From: Niveispirillum irakense DSM 11586
GTDB lineage: Bacteria; Pseudomonadota; Alphaproteobacteria; Azospirillales; Azospirillaceae
Length of the DNA stretch: 64,000 nucleotides
Direction: 5' to 3'
Assembly: GCF_000429645.1 (NCBI RefSeq)
Contig: NZ_AUCG01000020.1
Location: 248,001-312,000 of the forward strand
Shown: positions 55,263 to 62,976 of the stretch, piece by piece
Layout of the letters: every line of letters starts with the position of its first letter
Numbering within the stretch: position 1 is the first letter of the stretch
Notes under the pieces: generated by a model
Databases searched by the model: none
What the model saw: only the letters and a program-made list of their open reading frames with translations
Told to the model about the DNA's origin: nothing
Program-made: the position numbers and the translations under genes

Positions 55263-56087
55263 ATGGGTTCGGATTGCGTGATCTACACCCGTCATCCCGC
55301 CGAAGGGGTGGCTGAAATCATCTTCAACCGCCCGGCGGTGATGAACGCCATGAATGTGGATATGGCGACCACCCTGGCCGATATGGCGATGGAAGCAGCC
55401 AGTGACCGGAATGTCCGCGTTCTGGTGCTGACCGGCCGGGGCACCAGCTTCATGTCCGGGGGCGATATCCATGCCTTTCACAAGATGCTGTCGGCCCCGG
55501 CGGCGGAACGGCGCGATTATTTCACCCGGCTGATGGACAATACCCATCGGGCGGTGACGGCCCTGCGCCGGATGGAAAAGCCGGTGATTGCCGGTATCCA
55601 TGGCACGGCGGCCGGTCCCGGCTTCGGCATCGCGCTGGCCTGTGATCTGGTGGTGGCGTCTGACAAGGCTGTGTTCCAGATGGCTTATGGCCCGCTGGGG
55701 ACGACGCCGGATGGCGGCTCCACCCATGCGCTGCCGCGTCTGGTCGGCTCCCGCCGGGCATCGGAACTGGCGCTGCTGGACCGGCGTCTGACGGCGCTGG
55801 AAGCGCTGGAACTGGGACTGGTCAACCGCGTCTGCCCGGCCCCGCGTCTGGCGGAGGAAACCCGGTGCACTGCCCGCCAACTGGCCTTCGGTGCGGCCAC
55901 CGCGTCGGGCCGGACCAAGCGGCTGCTTTATCTATCGCTGGAACATAATTTTGAGCAGCAACTGGCGGCAGAACGGGACACGTTCCTGGCCGCCATCGAC
56001 AGCGAGGAATTTGCCGAGGGCATCACCGCGTTTGTTGAACGCCGCCGGCCGCAATTCGGCCGCTGCGCCATGCAGGCCTGCGCCTGA
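55263..56087 (+). CDS. Enoyl-CoA hydratase/isomerase family protein
   Basis: 274 residues from the ATG at 55263 with GGGAGGTG upstream (a longer frame starts at 55236). Crotonase fold: EIIFNRPAVMNAMNVDMATT, VLVLTGRGTSFMSGGDIHAF (oxyanion loop), PVIAGIHGTAAGPGFGIALA, MAYGPLGTTPDGGSTHALPR. A Gly/Asp-type active site (PLGTTPDGGST) is more like isomerase or 1,2-epoxyphenylacetyl-CoA isomerase-type members than classical hydratase with two Glu. Substrate unknown. Confidence 0.85.
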   Translation: MGSDCVIYTRHPAEGVAEIIFNRPAVMNAMNVDMATTLADMAMEAASDRNVRVLVLTGRGTSFMSGGDIHAFHKMLSAPAAERRDYFTRLMDNTHRAVTALRRMEKPVIAGIHGTAAGPGFGIALACDLVVASDKAVFQMAYGPLGTTPDGGSTHALPRLVGSRRASELALLDRRLTALEALELGLVNRVCPAPRLAEETRCTARQLAFGAATASGRTKRLLYLSLEHNFEQQLAAERDTFLAAIDSEEFAEGITAFVERRRPQFGRCAMQACA

Positions 56088-56100
56088 CCCGTAAAAAGCA

Positions 56101-56132
56101 AAGGCGCGGAATCGGTGATGGTTCCGCGCCTT
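56101..56132 (-). terminator. Terminator hairpin for fpr (possibly shared)
   Basis: AAGGCGCGGAA ... TTCCGCGCCTT is a perfect 11-pair stem. On the minus strand it is followed by GCTTTTTAC, giving a T-run suited to ending fpr; it lies 13 bases after the hydratase stop, so it may act both ways. Confidence 0.75.
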
Positions 56133-56159
56133 ATGGCTGCCTGCTGAGAAGCAGACTTA

Positions 56160-56278
56160 TACAAATCTCCCTCAGGCGCCGGGCGGGCGCATCCGCGCCC
56201 TTGGCTACGCGCCACGTGGCGCGGGTCGGCGGTCGCCGACCTCCAATCCGCCAAGGGGCAAACCCTCGGCGGATTGGG
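56160..56278 (+). repeat. Dispersed palindromic intergenic repeat, copy C
   Basis: TTGGCTACGCGCCACGTGGC leads into the core GTCGGCG-GT-CGCCGAC (56225-56240), then arms CCAATCCGCC...GGCGGATTGG (56243-56252 and 56268-56277). Same lead-in and layout as copies A and B but with compensating changes in the stems. Confidence 0.62.
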
Positions 56279-57052
56279 TTACTTCTCCACAAACGCCTTT
56301 TCGATCACATAATCGCCGGGCGTATGGGCGCTGCCTTCCTTGAAGCCGCGCTCCTTCAGCAGTTCCACCGTCTCGGCCAGCACGGCCGGGCCGCCGCAGA
56401 TCATCACCCGGTCAACTTCCGGGTCCAAGGGCGCGGCCTTGATATCTTCAAACAGCTTGTGATTCCGGATCAGGTCGGTGATGCGGCCCTGGTTGCGGAA
56501 TTCCTCACGGGTGACCGTGGGATAGTAGGTGAGCTTTTCCTTGAGCTGTTCACCGAAGAACTCGTTCCCCGGCAGCTCATTGGTGATCAGGTCGTGATAG
56601 GCCAGCTCCCCCACCTCGCGGCAGGTGTGGGTCAGGATCAGCCGGTCATATTGTTCGTAGAGTTCCGGATCGCGGATCAGGCTCATGAACGGGGCGAGAC
56701 CGGTGCCGGTGGAGAACATGTAAAGGTTCTTGCCCGGACGCAGGCTGCTGGTGACCAGCGTGCCGACCGACTTGCGGCCATAGATCACCGTGTCACCGAC
56801 CTGGATATGCTGCAGGCGGCTGGTCAGCGGGCCGTTCGGCACCTTGATCGACAGGAACTCCAGATGTTCCTCATAATTCGGGCTGACGATGGAATAGGCG
56901 CGGGTCAGCGGCTTGCCATCGACCATCAGCCCGATCATCACGAAATGACCATTCTCGAACCGGAAGGCCGGGTCGCGCGTACAGGTGAAGCTGAACAGGG
57001 TATCCGTCCAATGGTGAACGGAAAGCACCTTGCCTTCGATGAACGCGCTCAT
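56279..57052 (-). CDS. fpr: Ferredoxin--NADP+ reductase
   Basis: 257-residue FAD enzyme that moves electrons between NADPH and ferredoxin. FAD motif RAYSIVSPNY (51-60), NADP motif GTGLAPFMSLI (about 116-126) and C-terminal CGGPAVLAETVELLKERG. AAGGAAG precedes the ATG. It diverges from the sulfate assimilation operon; CysI of the ferredoxin-dependent type would need reduced ferredoxin, so this enzyme is a likely electron source. The terminal residues (VIEKAFVEK) match bacterial subclass I Fpr. Confidence 0.94.
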   Translation of the reverse strand: MSAFIEGKVLSVHHWTDTLFSFTCTRDPAFRFENGHFVMIGLMVDGKPLTRAYSIVSPNYEEHLEFLSIKVPNGPLTSRLQHIQVGDTVIYGRKSVGTLVTSSLRPGKNLYMFSTGTGLAPFMSLIRDPELYEQYDRLILTHTCREVGELAYHDLITNELPGNEFFGEQLKEKLTYYPTVTREEFRNQGRITDLIRNHKLFEDIKAAPLDPEVDRVMICGGPAVLAETVELLKERGFKEGSAHTPGDYVIEKAFVEK

Positions 57053-57399
57053 GACGACTTCCTTAATCTTTCTGCGTCAGGATGGGTCCGGACAGAGTCC
57101 ACCCAGCCCCTTGATGCGATGCACTACCAGCTAAAGTACATGAGCCCGGCGTTCAACCGTCTATTTCACATACAAACGTGCAGGGGGTGCATGGCTGCGA
57201 TGTTGGGTGACGCAAAGCATATTGATGTTGATTTTCGTTCGCAACTATTAATCCTTGATTTTCCTAGGGAATGGGTGAGGATTATAAATCCTATATTTAA
57301 CGTAGGAATAATGGAGAAATAATATTTCACCTCGACAATGGCGGTTCGGGGTTCCAAACCTCTAGTCATTCCGCAGTTGCGGGCGAATGGGAGCGACCG
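57053..57399. promoter_or_regulatory. Long control region between fpr and cysG
   Basis: 347 bases with an A+T-rich part (57200-57330). A 43-codon frame (57191-57322, MAAMLGDAKHIDVDF start) has a G-rich ribosome-like site but atypical codons. A hairpin CATTC-CGCA-GT-TGCG-GGC-GAATG (57367-57389) ends right at the cysG Shine-Dalgarno (GGGAG), so it could gate translation. No known riboswitch was recognised. Confidence 0.5.
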
Positions 57400-58806
57400 A
57401 TGGCGTTGCGCGGTTTTCCGGTGACCCTGCCCTTGGAGGGGCAGAGGGTTTTGGTGGTAGGGGGAGGCGAGCTGGCGCTGCGCAAGGCGCGGCTGGTTGC
57501 CAAGTCCCTGTGCCACCTGACCATTGTCGCCGCTGACCCCCTGCCGGCATTGGAAGCGCTGGCAGCCTCTGTCCATCGCCGGGATTTCACACCATCCGAT
57601 CTGCAGGACCATCGTCTGGTCTTTGCCGCCACTGATATCGAGGCGGTGGATATTTCGGTCGCCGAAGCAGCGCATGCAGCCGGCGTGCTGGTGAATGTGC
57701 CGGACAAGCCGCATCTGTGCAGTTTCATCATGCCGGCGATCATTGACCGGGAGCCGATCAGCGTCGCCATCAGCAGCGGCGGGGCCAGCCCTGTACTGGT
57801 CCGCCGCCTGCGGGAACGGCTGGAAGCGGCATTGGAGCCGCGCCTGGGCCTGTTCGCCCGGTTCCTGGATGGGTTCCGCGGGGCGGTGAAAGCCACCCGT
57901 GGCGACGAGACGGCGCGCCGCCGCTTCTGGGAAGCGGTGATTGACGGGCCGGTGGCCCGTTCCTTCCTGGGCGGGGATGAACGCGCGGCCCGCGACGGGC
58001 TGATGCTGGCGCTGAACGATCCCGATCATGGCCAGCAGGGCAGCGGCAGCGTCGCCCTGGTTGGTGCCGGGCCGGGTGATCCTGACCTGCTCACCCTTCG
58101 GGCACTGCGCGTACTGCAGAATGCCGATGTCGTGGTGCATGACAAGCTGGTGGACGAGCGGATCATGGATTATGTCCGCCGCGACGCCCGCCGCCATTAT
58201 GTCGGCAAATCCAAGTCCCACCATACGATGAGCCAGGATGCCATCAACCGCCTGCTGGTGGCAGAAGCCCAGGCTGGCCACCGCGTGGTGCGGCTGAAAG
58301 GCGGCGACCCGTTCCTGTTTGGCCGGGGCGGTGAGGAACTGGAAGTCTTGCGGGCCGAAGGCATCCCGGTGGAAGTGGTGCCCGGCATCACGGCGGCGCT
58401 TGGTTGCGGCGCCTCCACCACCATTCCCGTCACCCATCGCGATCATGGCGCCGGGGTCACGTTCGTGACCGGTCATGGCAAGGATGGGGAGCCGGATCTG
58501 GATTGGGCGGCGCTGGCCCGGCTGGACCATACGCTGGTTTTCTATATGGGCCTGAGCGCTGCGGACAGCATCGCCCGCCGGCTGGTTGAAGCCGGGATGG
58601 CACCGGATATGCCGGCCGCCCTGGTGGAAAAGGGAACGCGGCCTGACCAGAAGCTGGTCACGGGCCCCCTTTCCGGTCTGGGTGATCTTGCCCGTGCCCA
58701 TGGCATGGCCGGTCCCGCCATCATCATTATCGGTCATGTCGTCAGGCTGGCCGATCCCGCCCTTATCACCGAGCTTGTTCCGGCGCATCTGCGCGAAGCT
58801 GTCTGA
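57400..58806 (+). CDS. cysG: Siroheme synthase CysG (bifunctional)
   Basis: 468 residues. Residues 1-150: precorrin-2 dehydrogenase/ferrochelatase (LEGQRVLVVGGGELALRKAR, NVPDKPHLCSFIMPAIIDRE, SISSGGASP-like AISSGGASPVL). Residues about 215-460: uroporphyrinogen-III methyltransferase (VALVGAGPGDPDLLTLRALR, VVRLKGGDPFLFGRGGEELE, PVTHRDHGAGVTFVTGHGKD). It makes siroheme for the CysI encoded two genes downstream. First gene of the cys operon. Confidence 0.95.
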   Translation: MALRGFPVTLPLEGQRVLVVGGGELALRKARLVAKSLCHLTIVAADPLPALEALAASVHRRDFTPSDLQDHRLVFAATDIEAVDISVAEAAHAAGVLVNVPDKPHLCSFIMPAIIDREPISVAISSGGASPVLVRRLRERLEAALEPRLGLFARFLDGFRGAVKATRGDETARRRFWEAVIDGPVARSFLGGDERAARDGLMLALNDPDHGQQGSGSVALVGAGPGDPDLLTLRALRVLQNADVVVHDKLVDERIMDYVRRDARRHYVGKSKSHHTMSQDAINRLLVAEAQAGHRVVRLKGGDPFLFGRGGEELEVLRAEGIPVEVVPGITAALGCGASTTIPVTHRDHGAGVTFVTGHGKDGEPDLDWAALARLDHTLVFYMGLSAADSIARRLVEAGMAPDMPAALVEKGTRPDQKLVTGPLSGLGDLARAHGMAGPAIIIIGHVVRLADPALITELVPAHLREAV

Positions 58807-58835
58807 CGTCAGAAGAAGAAGGAAGGTCGCCTGGT

Positions 58836-59162
58836 ATGTTGGTTAAAGCCAAAGGTCCGCAGCAATCCGTTACCGCCAACCGTCTGATTGACGGTGTGGG
58901 CGTGTGGCTGGGCGCGGGCAATCAGTGGGTGGAACGGGTCGCCGATGCCGCCATCTTCGAAGGTGAAGCCATCGCTGAAGCGCTGGCCTTCGCCAAGGAA
59001 GAGGAAAAGCGGCAGCTTGTTGTGGATGTCTATCCGCTGGATGTGGAAGCCACGCCTGAGGGCACCCGTCCGCTGCATATCCGCGAACGTATGAAGGCCA
59101 TCGGCCCCAGCGTGCGCCGCGACCTGGGCAAGCAGGCCGCCGGCCCCACGCCCGCCCTTTGA
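58836..59162 (+). CDS. DUF2849 protein of the sulfite-reductase operon
   Basis: 108 residues with AGGAAGG upstream. The sequence (ANRLIDGVGVWLGAGNQWVE, AIAEALAFAKEEEKRQLVVD, VYPLDVEATPEGTRPLHIRE) is that of the small DUF2849 family, found almost only next to cysI in alphaproteobacteria. No cofactor motif or membrane segment is visible. An accessory role in sulfite reduction is inferred from constant gene order. Confidence 0.85.
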   Translation: MLVKAKGPQQSVTANRLIDGVGVWLGAGNQWVERVADAAIFEGEAIAEALAFAKEEEKRQLVVDVYPLDVEATPEGTRPLHIRERMKAIGPSVRRDLGKQAAGPTPAL

Positions 59163-59194
59163 TCTCTGACCGGTAATTCAAGGCTCATACCCCC

Positions 59195-60910
59195 ATGCCT
59201 GACACGACCGTGCCCAACGCGCATTCCAACCAGCCGGCTGACGCCCATGCCGGTGTTTACCGCTATGATGAATTCGACAAGACGTTCATCTTCGAGCGGG
59301 TGGAGCAGTTCCGCGCCCAGGTGGAACGCCGCCTCAAGGGCGAGATCACGGAGGAGGAGTTCAAGCCGATCCGGCTGATGAACGGGCTCTACCTTCAGCT
59401 TCATGCCTATATGCTGCGCGTCGCCGTGCCCTATGGCATGCTGGACAGCACCAAGATGCGCCGTCTGGCCCGCATCGCGCGGGTTTATGACAAGGGCTAT
59501 GGCCATTTCACCACCCGGCAGAACATCCAGTTCAACTGGCCGGAACTGAAGGACATTCCCGCCATTCTGCATGAGCTGGCGGAAGTGGACATGCACGCCA
59601 TCCAGACCAGTGGCAACTGCATCCGCAACGTCACCACCGACCAGTTCTGCGGGGCGGCGGCGGATGAACTGGTGGACCCGCGCGTCTATGCCGAAATCCT
59701 GCGGCAATGGTCCACGCTGCACCCGGAATTCACCTATCTGCCGCGTAAGTTCAAGATCGCCATTTCCGGCGCGCCGCATGACCGTGCGGCGGTGCAGATC
59801 CATGATGTGGGCCTGATCGCCAAGAAGAATGGGGCGGGTGAGGTTGGCTTTACCGTCTATGTCGGCGGCGGTCTGGGGCGTACCCCTTACCTTGGGACCA
59901 AGGCGCGGGACTTCGTGCCGGTGGCCGAGATCATCGGTTATCTGGAAGCGGTGCTGCGCACCTATAACCAGTTGGGCCGGCGCGATAATATCTATAAGGC
60001 GCGCATCAAGATCACCGTCAATGAGATGGGGCCGGAAAAGTTTATCGGCCTGATCGAAGAGGAATATGCCCGCCTGCCGCGGCAGAAATACTATATCGAT
60101 CCCGCCATCGTGGAGGCGATTGAGCAGCATTTTGCCCCGCCGCCCTGGGAAAACCTGCCGGCTGTATCGGCGAAGTTCGAGGCGGCCAAGGCCGCCGATC
60201 CCGCCTTTGCCCGCTGGACCCGCAGCAACCTGAGCGCCCATCGCGCACCGGGCTATGCCATCGCCACCATCAGCGTGAAGCCCATCGGCGGTATCCCCGG
60301 CGATATCGAGGCCGAGCAGATGGAAGCGGTGGCTGATCTGGCCGAGCGCTACAGCTTTGGCGAGATGCGCGTCACCCACGAGCAGAATCTGGTTCTGGCC
60401 CATGTCAAACAGGATGATCTGTATGATCTCTGGCTGGCACTGGACAAGATCGGCCTTGGCACGGCCAATGCCGGCTTGATCTCCGACATCATCGCCTGCC
60501 CGGGGCTGGATTATTGCGCCTTGGCCAATACCCGCTCCATCCCCATCGCGCAGCAGATTTCCGAGCGCTTTGCCGATCTGGACCGCCAGCATGATCTGGG
60601 TGAGCTGAAGATCAAGATCAGCGGCTGCATTAATGCCTGCGGCCATCACCATGTCGGCCATATCGGCATTCTGGGCGTGGACAAGAAGGGCGAGGAATTT
60701 TTCCAGATCCTGCTGGGCGGCGATGCCACCCAGACCGCCGCCCTGGCGGAAATTGTCGGCCCCGGCTTCTCCTATGACGAGATCGTCAATGCCGTGGAAA
60801 CCGTAGTGACCACCTTCGTTGGCCTGCGCCAGCCGGGCGAACGCTTTATCGACACTTTGGCCCGTACCGGCCACGCCCCGTTCAAGGAGGCCCTCTATGC
60901 CCGTGCTTGA
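59195..60910 (+). CDS. cysI: Sulfite reductase hemoprotein CysI
   Basis: 571-residue siroheme/4Fe-4S enzyme reducing sulfite to sulfide. Two ferredoxin-like repeats and the cluster-siroheme ligands C435-x5-C441 (ACPGLDYCALA) and C478-x3-C482 (ISGCINACGHHHVGHIG). The N-terminal half has FTTRQNIQFNWPELKDIP and QTSGNCIRNVTTDQFCG. No CysJ flavoprotein gene is near, which fits a ferredoxin-dependent enzyme fed by the divergent fpr. The stop overlaps the DUF934 start by 14 bases. Confidence 0.95.
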   Translation: MPDTTVPNAHSNQPADAHAGVYRYDEFDKTFIFERVEQFRAQVERRLKGEITEEEFKPIRLMNGLYLQLHAYMLRVAVPYGMLDSTKMRRLARIARVYDKGYGHFTTRQNIQFNWPELKDIPAILHELAEVDMHAIQTSGNCIRNVTTDQFCGAAADELVDPRVYAEILRQWSTLHPEFTYLPRKFKIAISGAPHDRAAVQIHDVGLIAKKNGAGEVGFTVYVGGGLGRTPYLGTKARDFVPVAEIIGYLEAVLRTYNQLGRRDNIYKARIKITVNEMGPEKFIGLIEEEYARLPRQKYYIDPAIVEAIEQHFAPPPWENLPAVSAKFEAAKAADPAFARWTRSNLSAHRAPGYAIATISVKPIGGIPGDIEAEQMEAVADLAERYSFGEMRVTHEQNLVLAHVKQDDLYDLWLALDKIGLGTANAGLISDIIACPGLDYCALANTRSIPIAQQISERFADLDRQHDLGELKIKISGCINACGHHHVGHIGILGVDKKGEEFFQILLGGDATQTAALAEIVGPGFSYDEIVNAVETVVTTFVGLRQPGERFIDTLARTGHAPFKEALYARA

Positions 60911-61406
60911 TCATGGTCGTGAGATCGAAGACCGCTGGACCGATCTGGCCGATGATGCGGCCCTGCCGGCCGAAGGCGGGGTCATCGTATCCCTGGAGCG
61001 TTGGCGGGCAGAGCGTGACGCGCTGATCGCCCGTGGACAGCCGGTTGGCGTGCGGTTGAAGTCCAACCAGCTTGCCACCGAACTGGTGGACGATCTGGCC
61101 CATCTGGGTGTGGTGGCGCTGGAATTCCCCAAATTCCGCGATGGCCGGGCCTTTTCCGCCGCGCGGGAGCTGCGGGAGCGGTTTGGCTATAAGGGCGAAA
61201 TCCGCGCCTTCGGCCATATCATCCCCGACCAGTACCAGTTCCTGACCCGGCTGGGCGTGGATACGGTGGTGGTGCCGGCCGATCGTGTCGGCCCCGCCTG
61301 GGCCCATGCGCTGAATGAGATTTCCATCGCCTATCAGCCGGCTTTGCAGGATCACGGCACCGTCTCCTTGCTGCGCCGTCATGTGAAAGCGGAGATAAAG
61401 GGATGA
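60897..61406 (+). CDS. DUF934 protein of the sulfite-reductase operon
   Basis: 169 residues from the ATG at 60897 with AAGGAGG upstream, 14 bases inside cysI; a longer frame exists but is inside cysI. Family pattern: VIVSLERWRAERDALIARGQ, GVRLKSNQLATELVDDLAHL, DGRAFSAARELRERFGYKGE, IRAFGHIIPDQYQFLTRLGV. DUF934 proteins regularly follow cysI; biochemical role unproven. The stop overlaps the cysH start (ATGA). Confidence 0.9.
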   Translation: MPVLDHGREIEDRWTDLADDAALPAEGGVIVSLERWRAERDALIARGQPVGVRLKSNQLATELVDDLAHLGVVALEFPKFRDGRAFSAARELRERFGYKGEIRAFGHIIPDQYQFLTRLGVDTVVVPADRVGPAWAHALNEISIAYQPALQDHGTVSLLRRHVKAEIKG

Positions 61407-62116
61407 GCGACAAGGCGCTGGCCGCGAAGGCGCGCGATCTGACCGCAGCCTATGGCCATCTGGAAGGCGAGGCACTGCTGCGCCCGCTGATCGAGGAGGT
61501 GTTCAAGGGCAAGCTGGCGCTGGTTTCCTCCTTCGGGACGGAATCGGCGGTGCTGCTGCACCAGATTGCGCAGATCGACCCGTCGCTGCCGGTGCTGTTC
61601 GTCAATACCCGCAAGCTGTTCGGGGAAACGCTGCGCTATCGCCGCACCCTGGAACAGCGGTTGGGCCTGACCGGCATCCGTGAATTGTCACCGACCCCGG
61701 AAGCAGAGACGGAACATGACAAGGATGGTCTGCTCTGGCGTACCAACAACACGGCCTGCTGCGATTTCCGCAAGGTGAAGGTGCTGGATGCGGGCCTGGC
61801 CCCGTTCGATGCCTGGATCACCGGGCGCAAGCGCTATCAGGCCACCACCCGCATCGAACTGCCTTTGTTTGAGGCGGCGGATGGAAGGATCAAGGTGAAC
61901 CCGCTGGCCGGCTGGGGCCGGTCGGAATTGGAAGCCTACATGGACCGGTACGACCTGCCGCGGCATCCGCTGGAGGAGGATGGTTATCCTTCCATCGGCT
62001 GTATGCCCTGTACCGACCGGGTCGCCCCCGGTGAAGACATTCGAGCCGGCCGCTGGCGCGGTCAAGAAAAGACGGAATGCGGAATCCACCTGCCGCTTTC
62101 GCCGATTAACAGCTAA
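61403..62116 (+). CDS. cysH: Adenylyl-sulfate (APS/PAPS) reductase CysH
   Basis: 237 residues. Reduces APS to sulfite using thioredoxin. PP-loop-type LALVSSFGTESAVLLHQIAQ; iron-sulfur Cys pairs ACCDFRK and GCMPC mark the 4Fe-4S APS reductase type rather than the cluster-free PAPS enzyme; catalytic Cys in ECGIH near the C-terminus. No cysC (APS kinase) gene is visible before the window edge, consistent with direct APS use. ATGA overlap with DUF934. Confidence 0.94.
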   Translation: MSDKALAAKARDLTAAYGHLEGEALLRPLIEEVFKGKLALVSSFGTESAVLLHQIAQIDPSLPVLFVNTRKLFGETLRYRRTLEQRLGLTGIRELSPTPEAETEHDKDGLLWRTNNTACCDFRKVKVLDAGLAPFDAWITGRKRYQATTRIELPLFEAADGRIKVNPLAGWGRSELEAYMDRYDLPRHPLEEDGYPSIGCMPCTDRVAPGEDIRAGRWRGQEKTECGIHLPLSPINS

Positions 62117-62133
62117 GGGGTGGGAGCCTCCAA

Positions 62134-62952
62134 ATGAGCAGCCTCGACCAACAGCATCTCGACCATCTCGACCAACTGGAAGCCCAGAGCATCTATATCC
62201 TGCGCGAGGCGCGCGTGCGCCTGAAGCGGCTGGGTCTGCTCTGGTCGCTGGGCAAGGACAGCAATGTCCTGATCTGGCTGTGCCGCAAGGCCTTCTTAGG
62301 GGAGCTTCCCTTCCCGGTGGCGCACCTGGATACCGGCCTGGAATTCCCGGAATCGTACGAATTCCGTGACCGGTACACCAAGGAATGGGGCCTGAACCTG
62401 ATCAAGGATGAGTGCCCGCCGATTGAGATGACGGACCCGACCCTGCCGCCCGGTACCCGTGTCGCCGCGCGCAAGTCGCTGGGTCTGGCCGCTGCGTTGG
62501 AAAAGTACCAGTTTGACGGGCTGATCACCGGCATCCGCCGCGATGAACAGGCCACCCGCGCCAAGGAACGCATTTTCAGCCCGCGCGGGCTGGATGGTTC
62601 CTGGCAGGCGGCCAATCAGCCGCCGGAATTCTGGGACCAGTTCACCATTGAACGGGCACCCGGCACCCATATGCGCGTGCATCCGCTGCTGGCCTGGACC
62701 GAGTTGGACGTTTGGCGCTACATCCAGCGGGAGGAAATCCCCCTGGTGCCGCTCTATTTCGCCAAGGATGGCAAGCGCTTCCGCTCCCTGGGCGAAATCG
62801 GCATCACCTTCCCGGTGGACAGCAACGCCAGCACCATCGAGGAAATCATCGAGGAGCTGGAGAATACCCGCACGCCCGAACGCGCCGGCCGGTCCATGGA
62901 CCATGAGGCCGAAGACGCCTTCGAACGCCTGCGCACCACCGGTTATCTCTAA
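62134..62952 (+). CDS. cysD: Sulfate adenylyltransferase subunit 2, CysD
   Basis: 272 residues. PAPS-reductase-like ATP pyrophosphatase domain that forms APS with CysN: LLWSLGKDSNVLIWLCRKAF (PP loop, SxGKDS), LDTGLEFPESYEFRDRYTKE, GLITGIRRDEQATRAKERIF, FSPRGLDGSWQAANQPPEFW, HPLLAWTELDVWRYIQREEI. A GGGAG site precedes the ATG. Starts 17 bases after cysH. Confidence 0.95.
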   Translation: MSSLDQQHLDHLDQLEAQSIYILREARVRLKRLGLLWSLGKDSNVLIWLCRKAFLGELPFPVAHLDTGLEFPESYEFRDRYTKEWGLNLIKDECPPIEMTDPTLPPGTRVAARKSLGLAAALEKYQFDGLITGIRRDEQATRAKERIFSPRGLDGSWQAANQPPEFWDQFTIERAPGTHMRVHPLLAWTELDVWRYIQREEIPLVPLYFAKDGKRFRSLGEIGITFPVDSNASTIEEIIEELENTRTPERAGRSMDHEAEDAFERLRTTGYL

Positions 62953-62976
62953 GCCTTCGCGGAAAAGAGCAAGATC

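Noticed and set aside
57331-57399. tRNA-like T-arm (GGTTCGGGGTTCC) before cysG
   Set aside because: No acceptor stem, anticodon arm or correct spacing on either strand.
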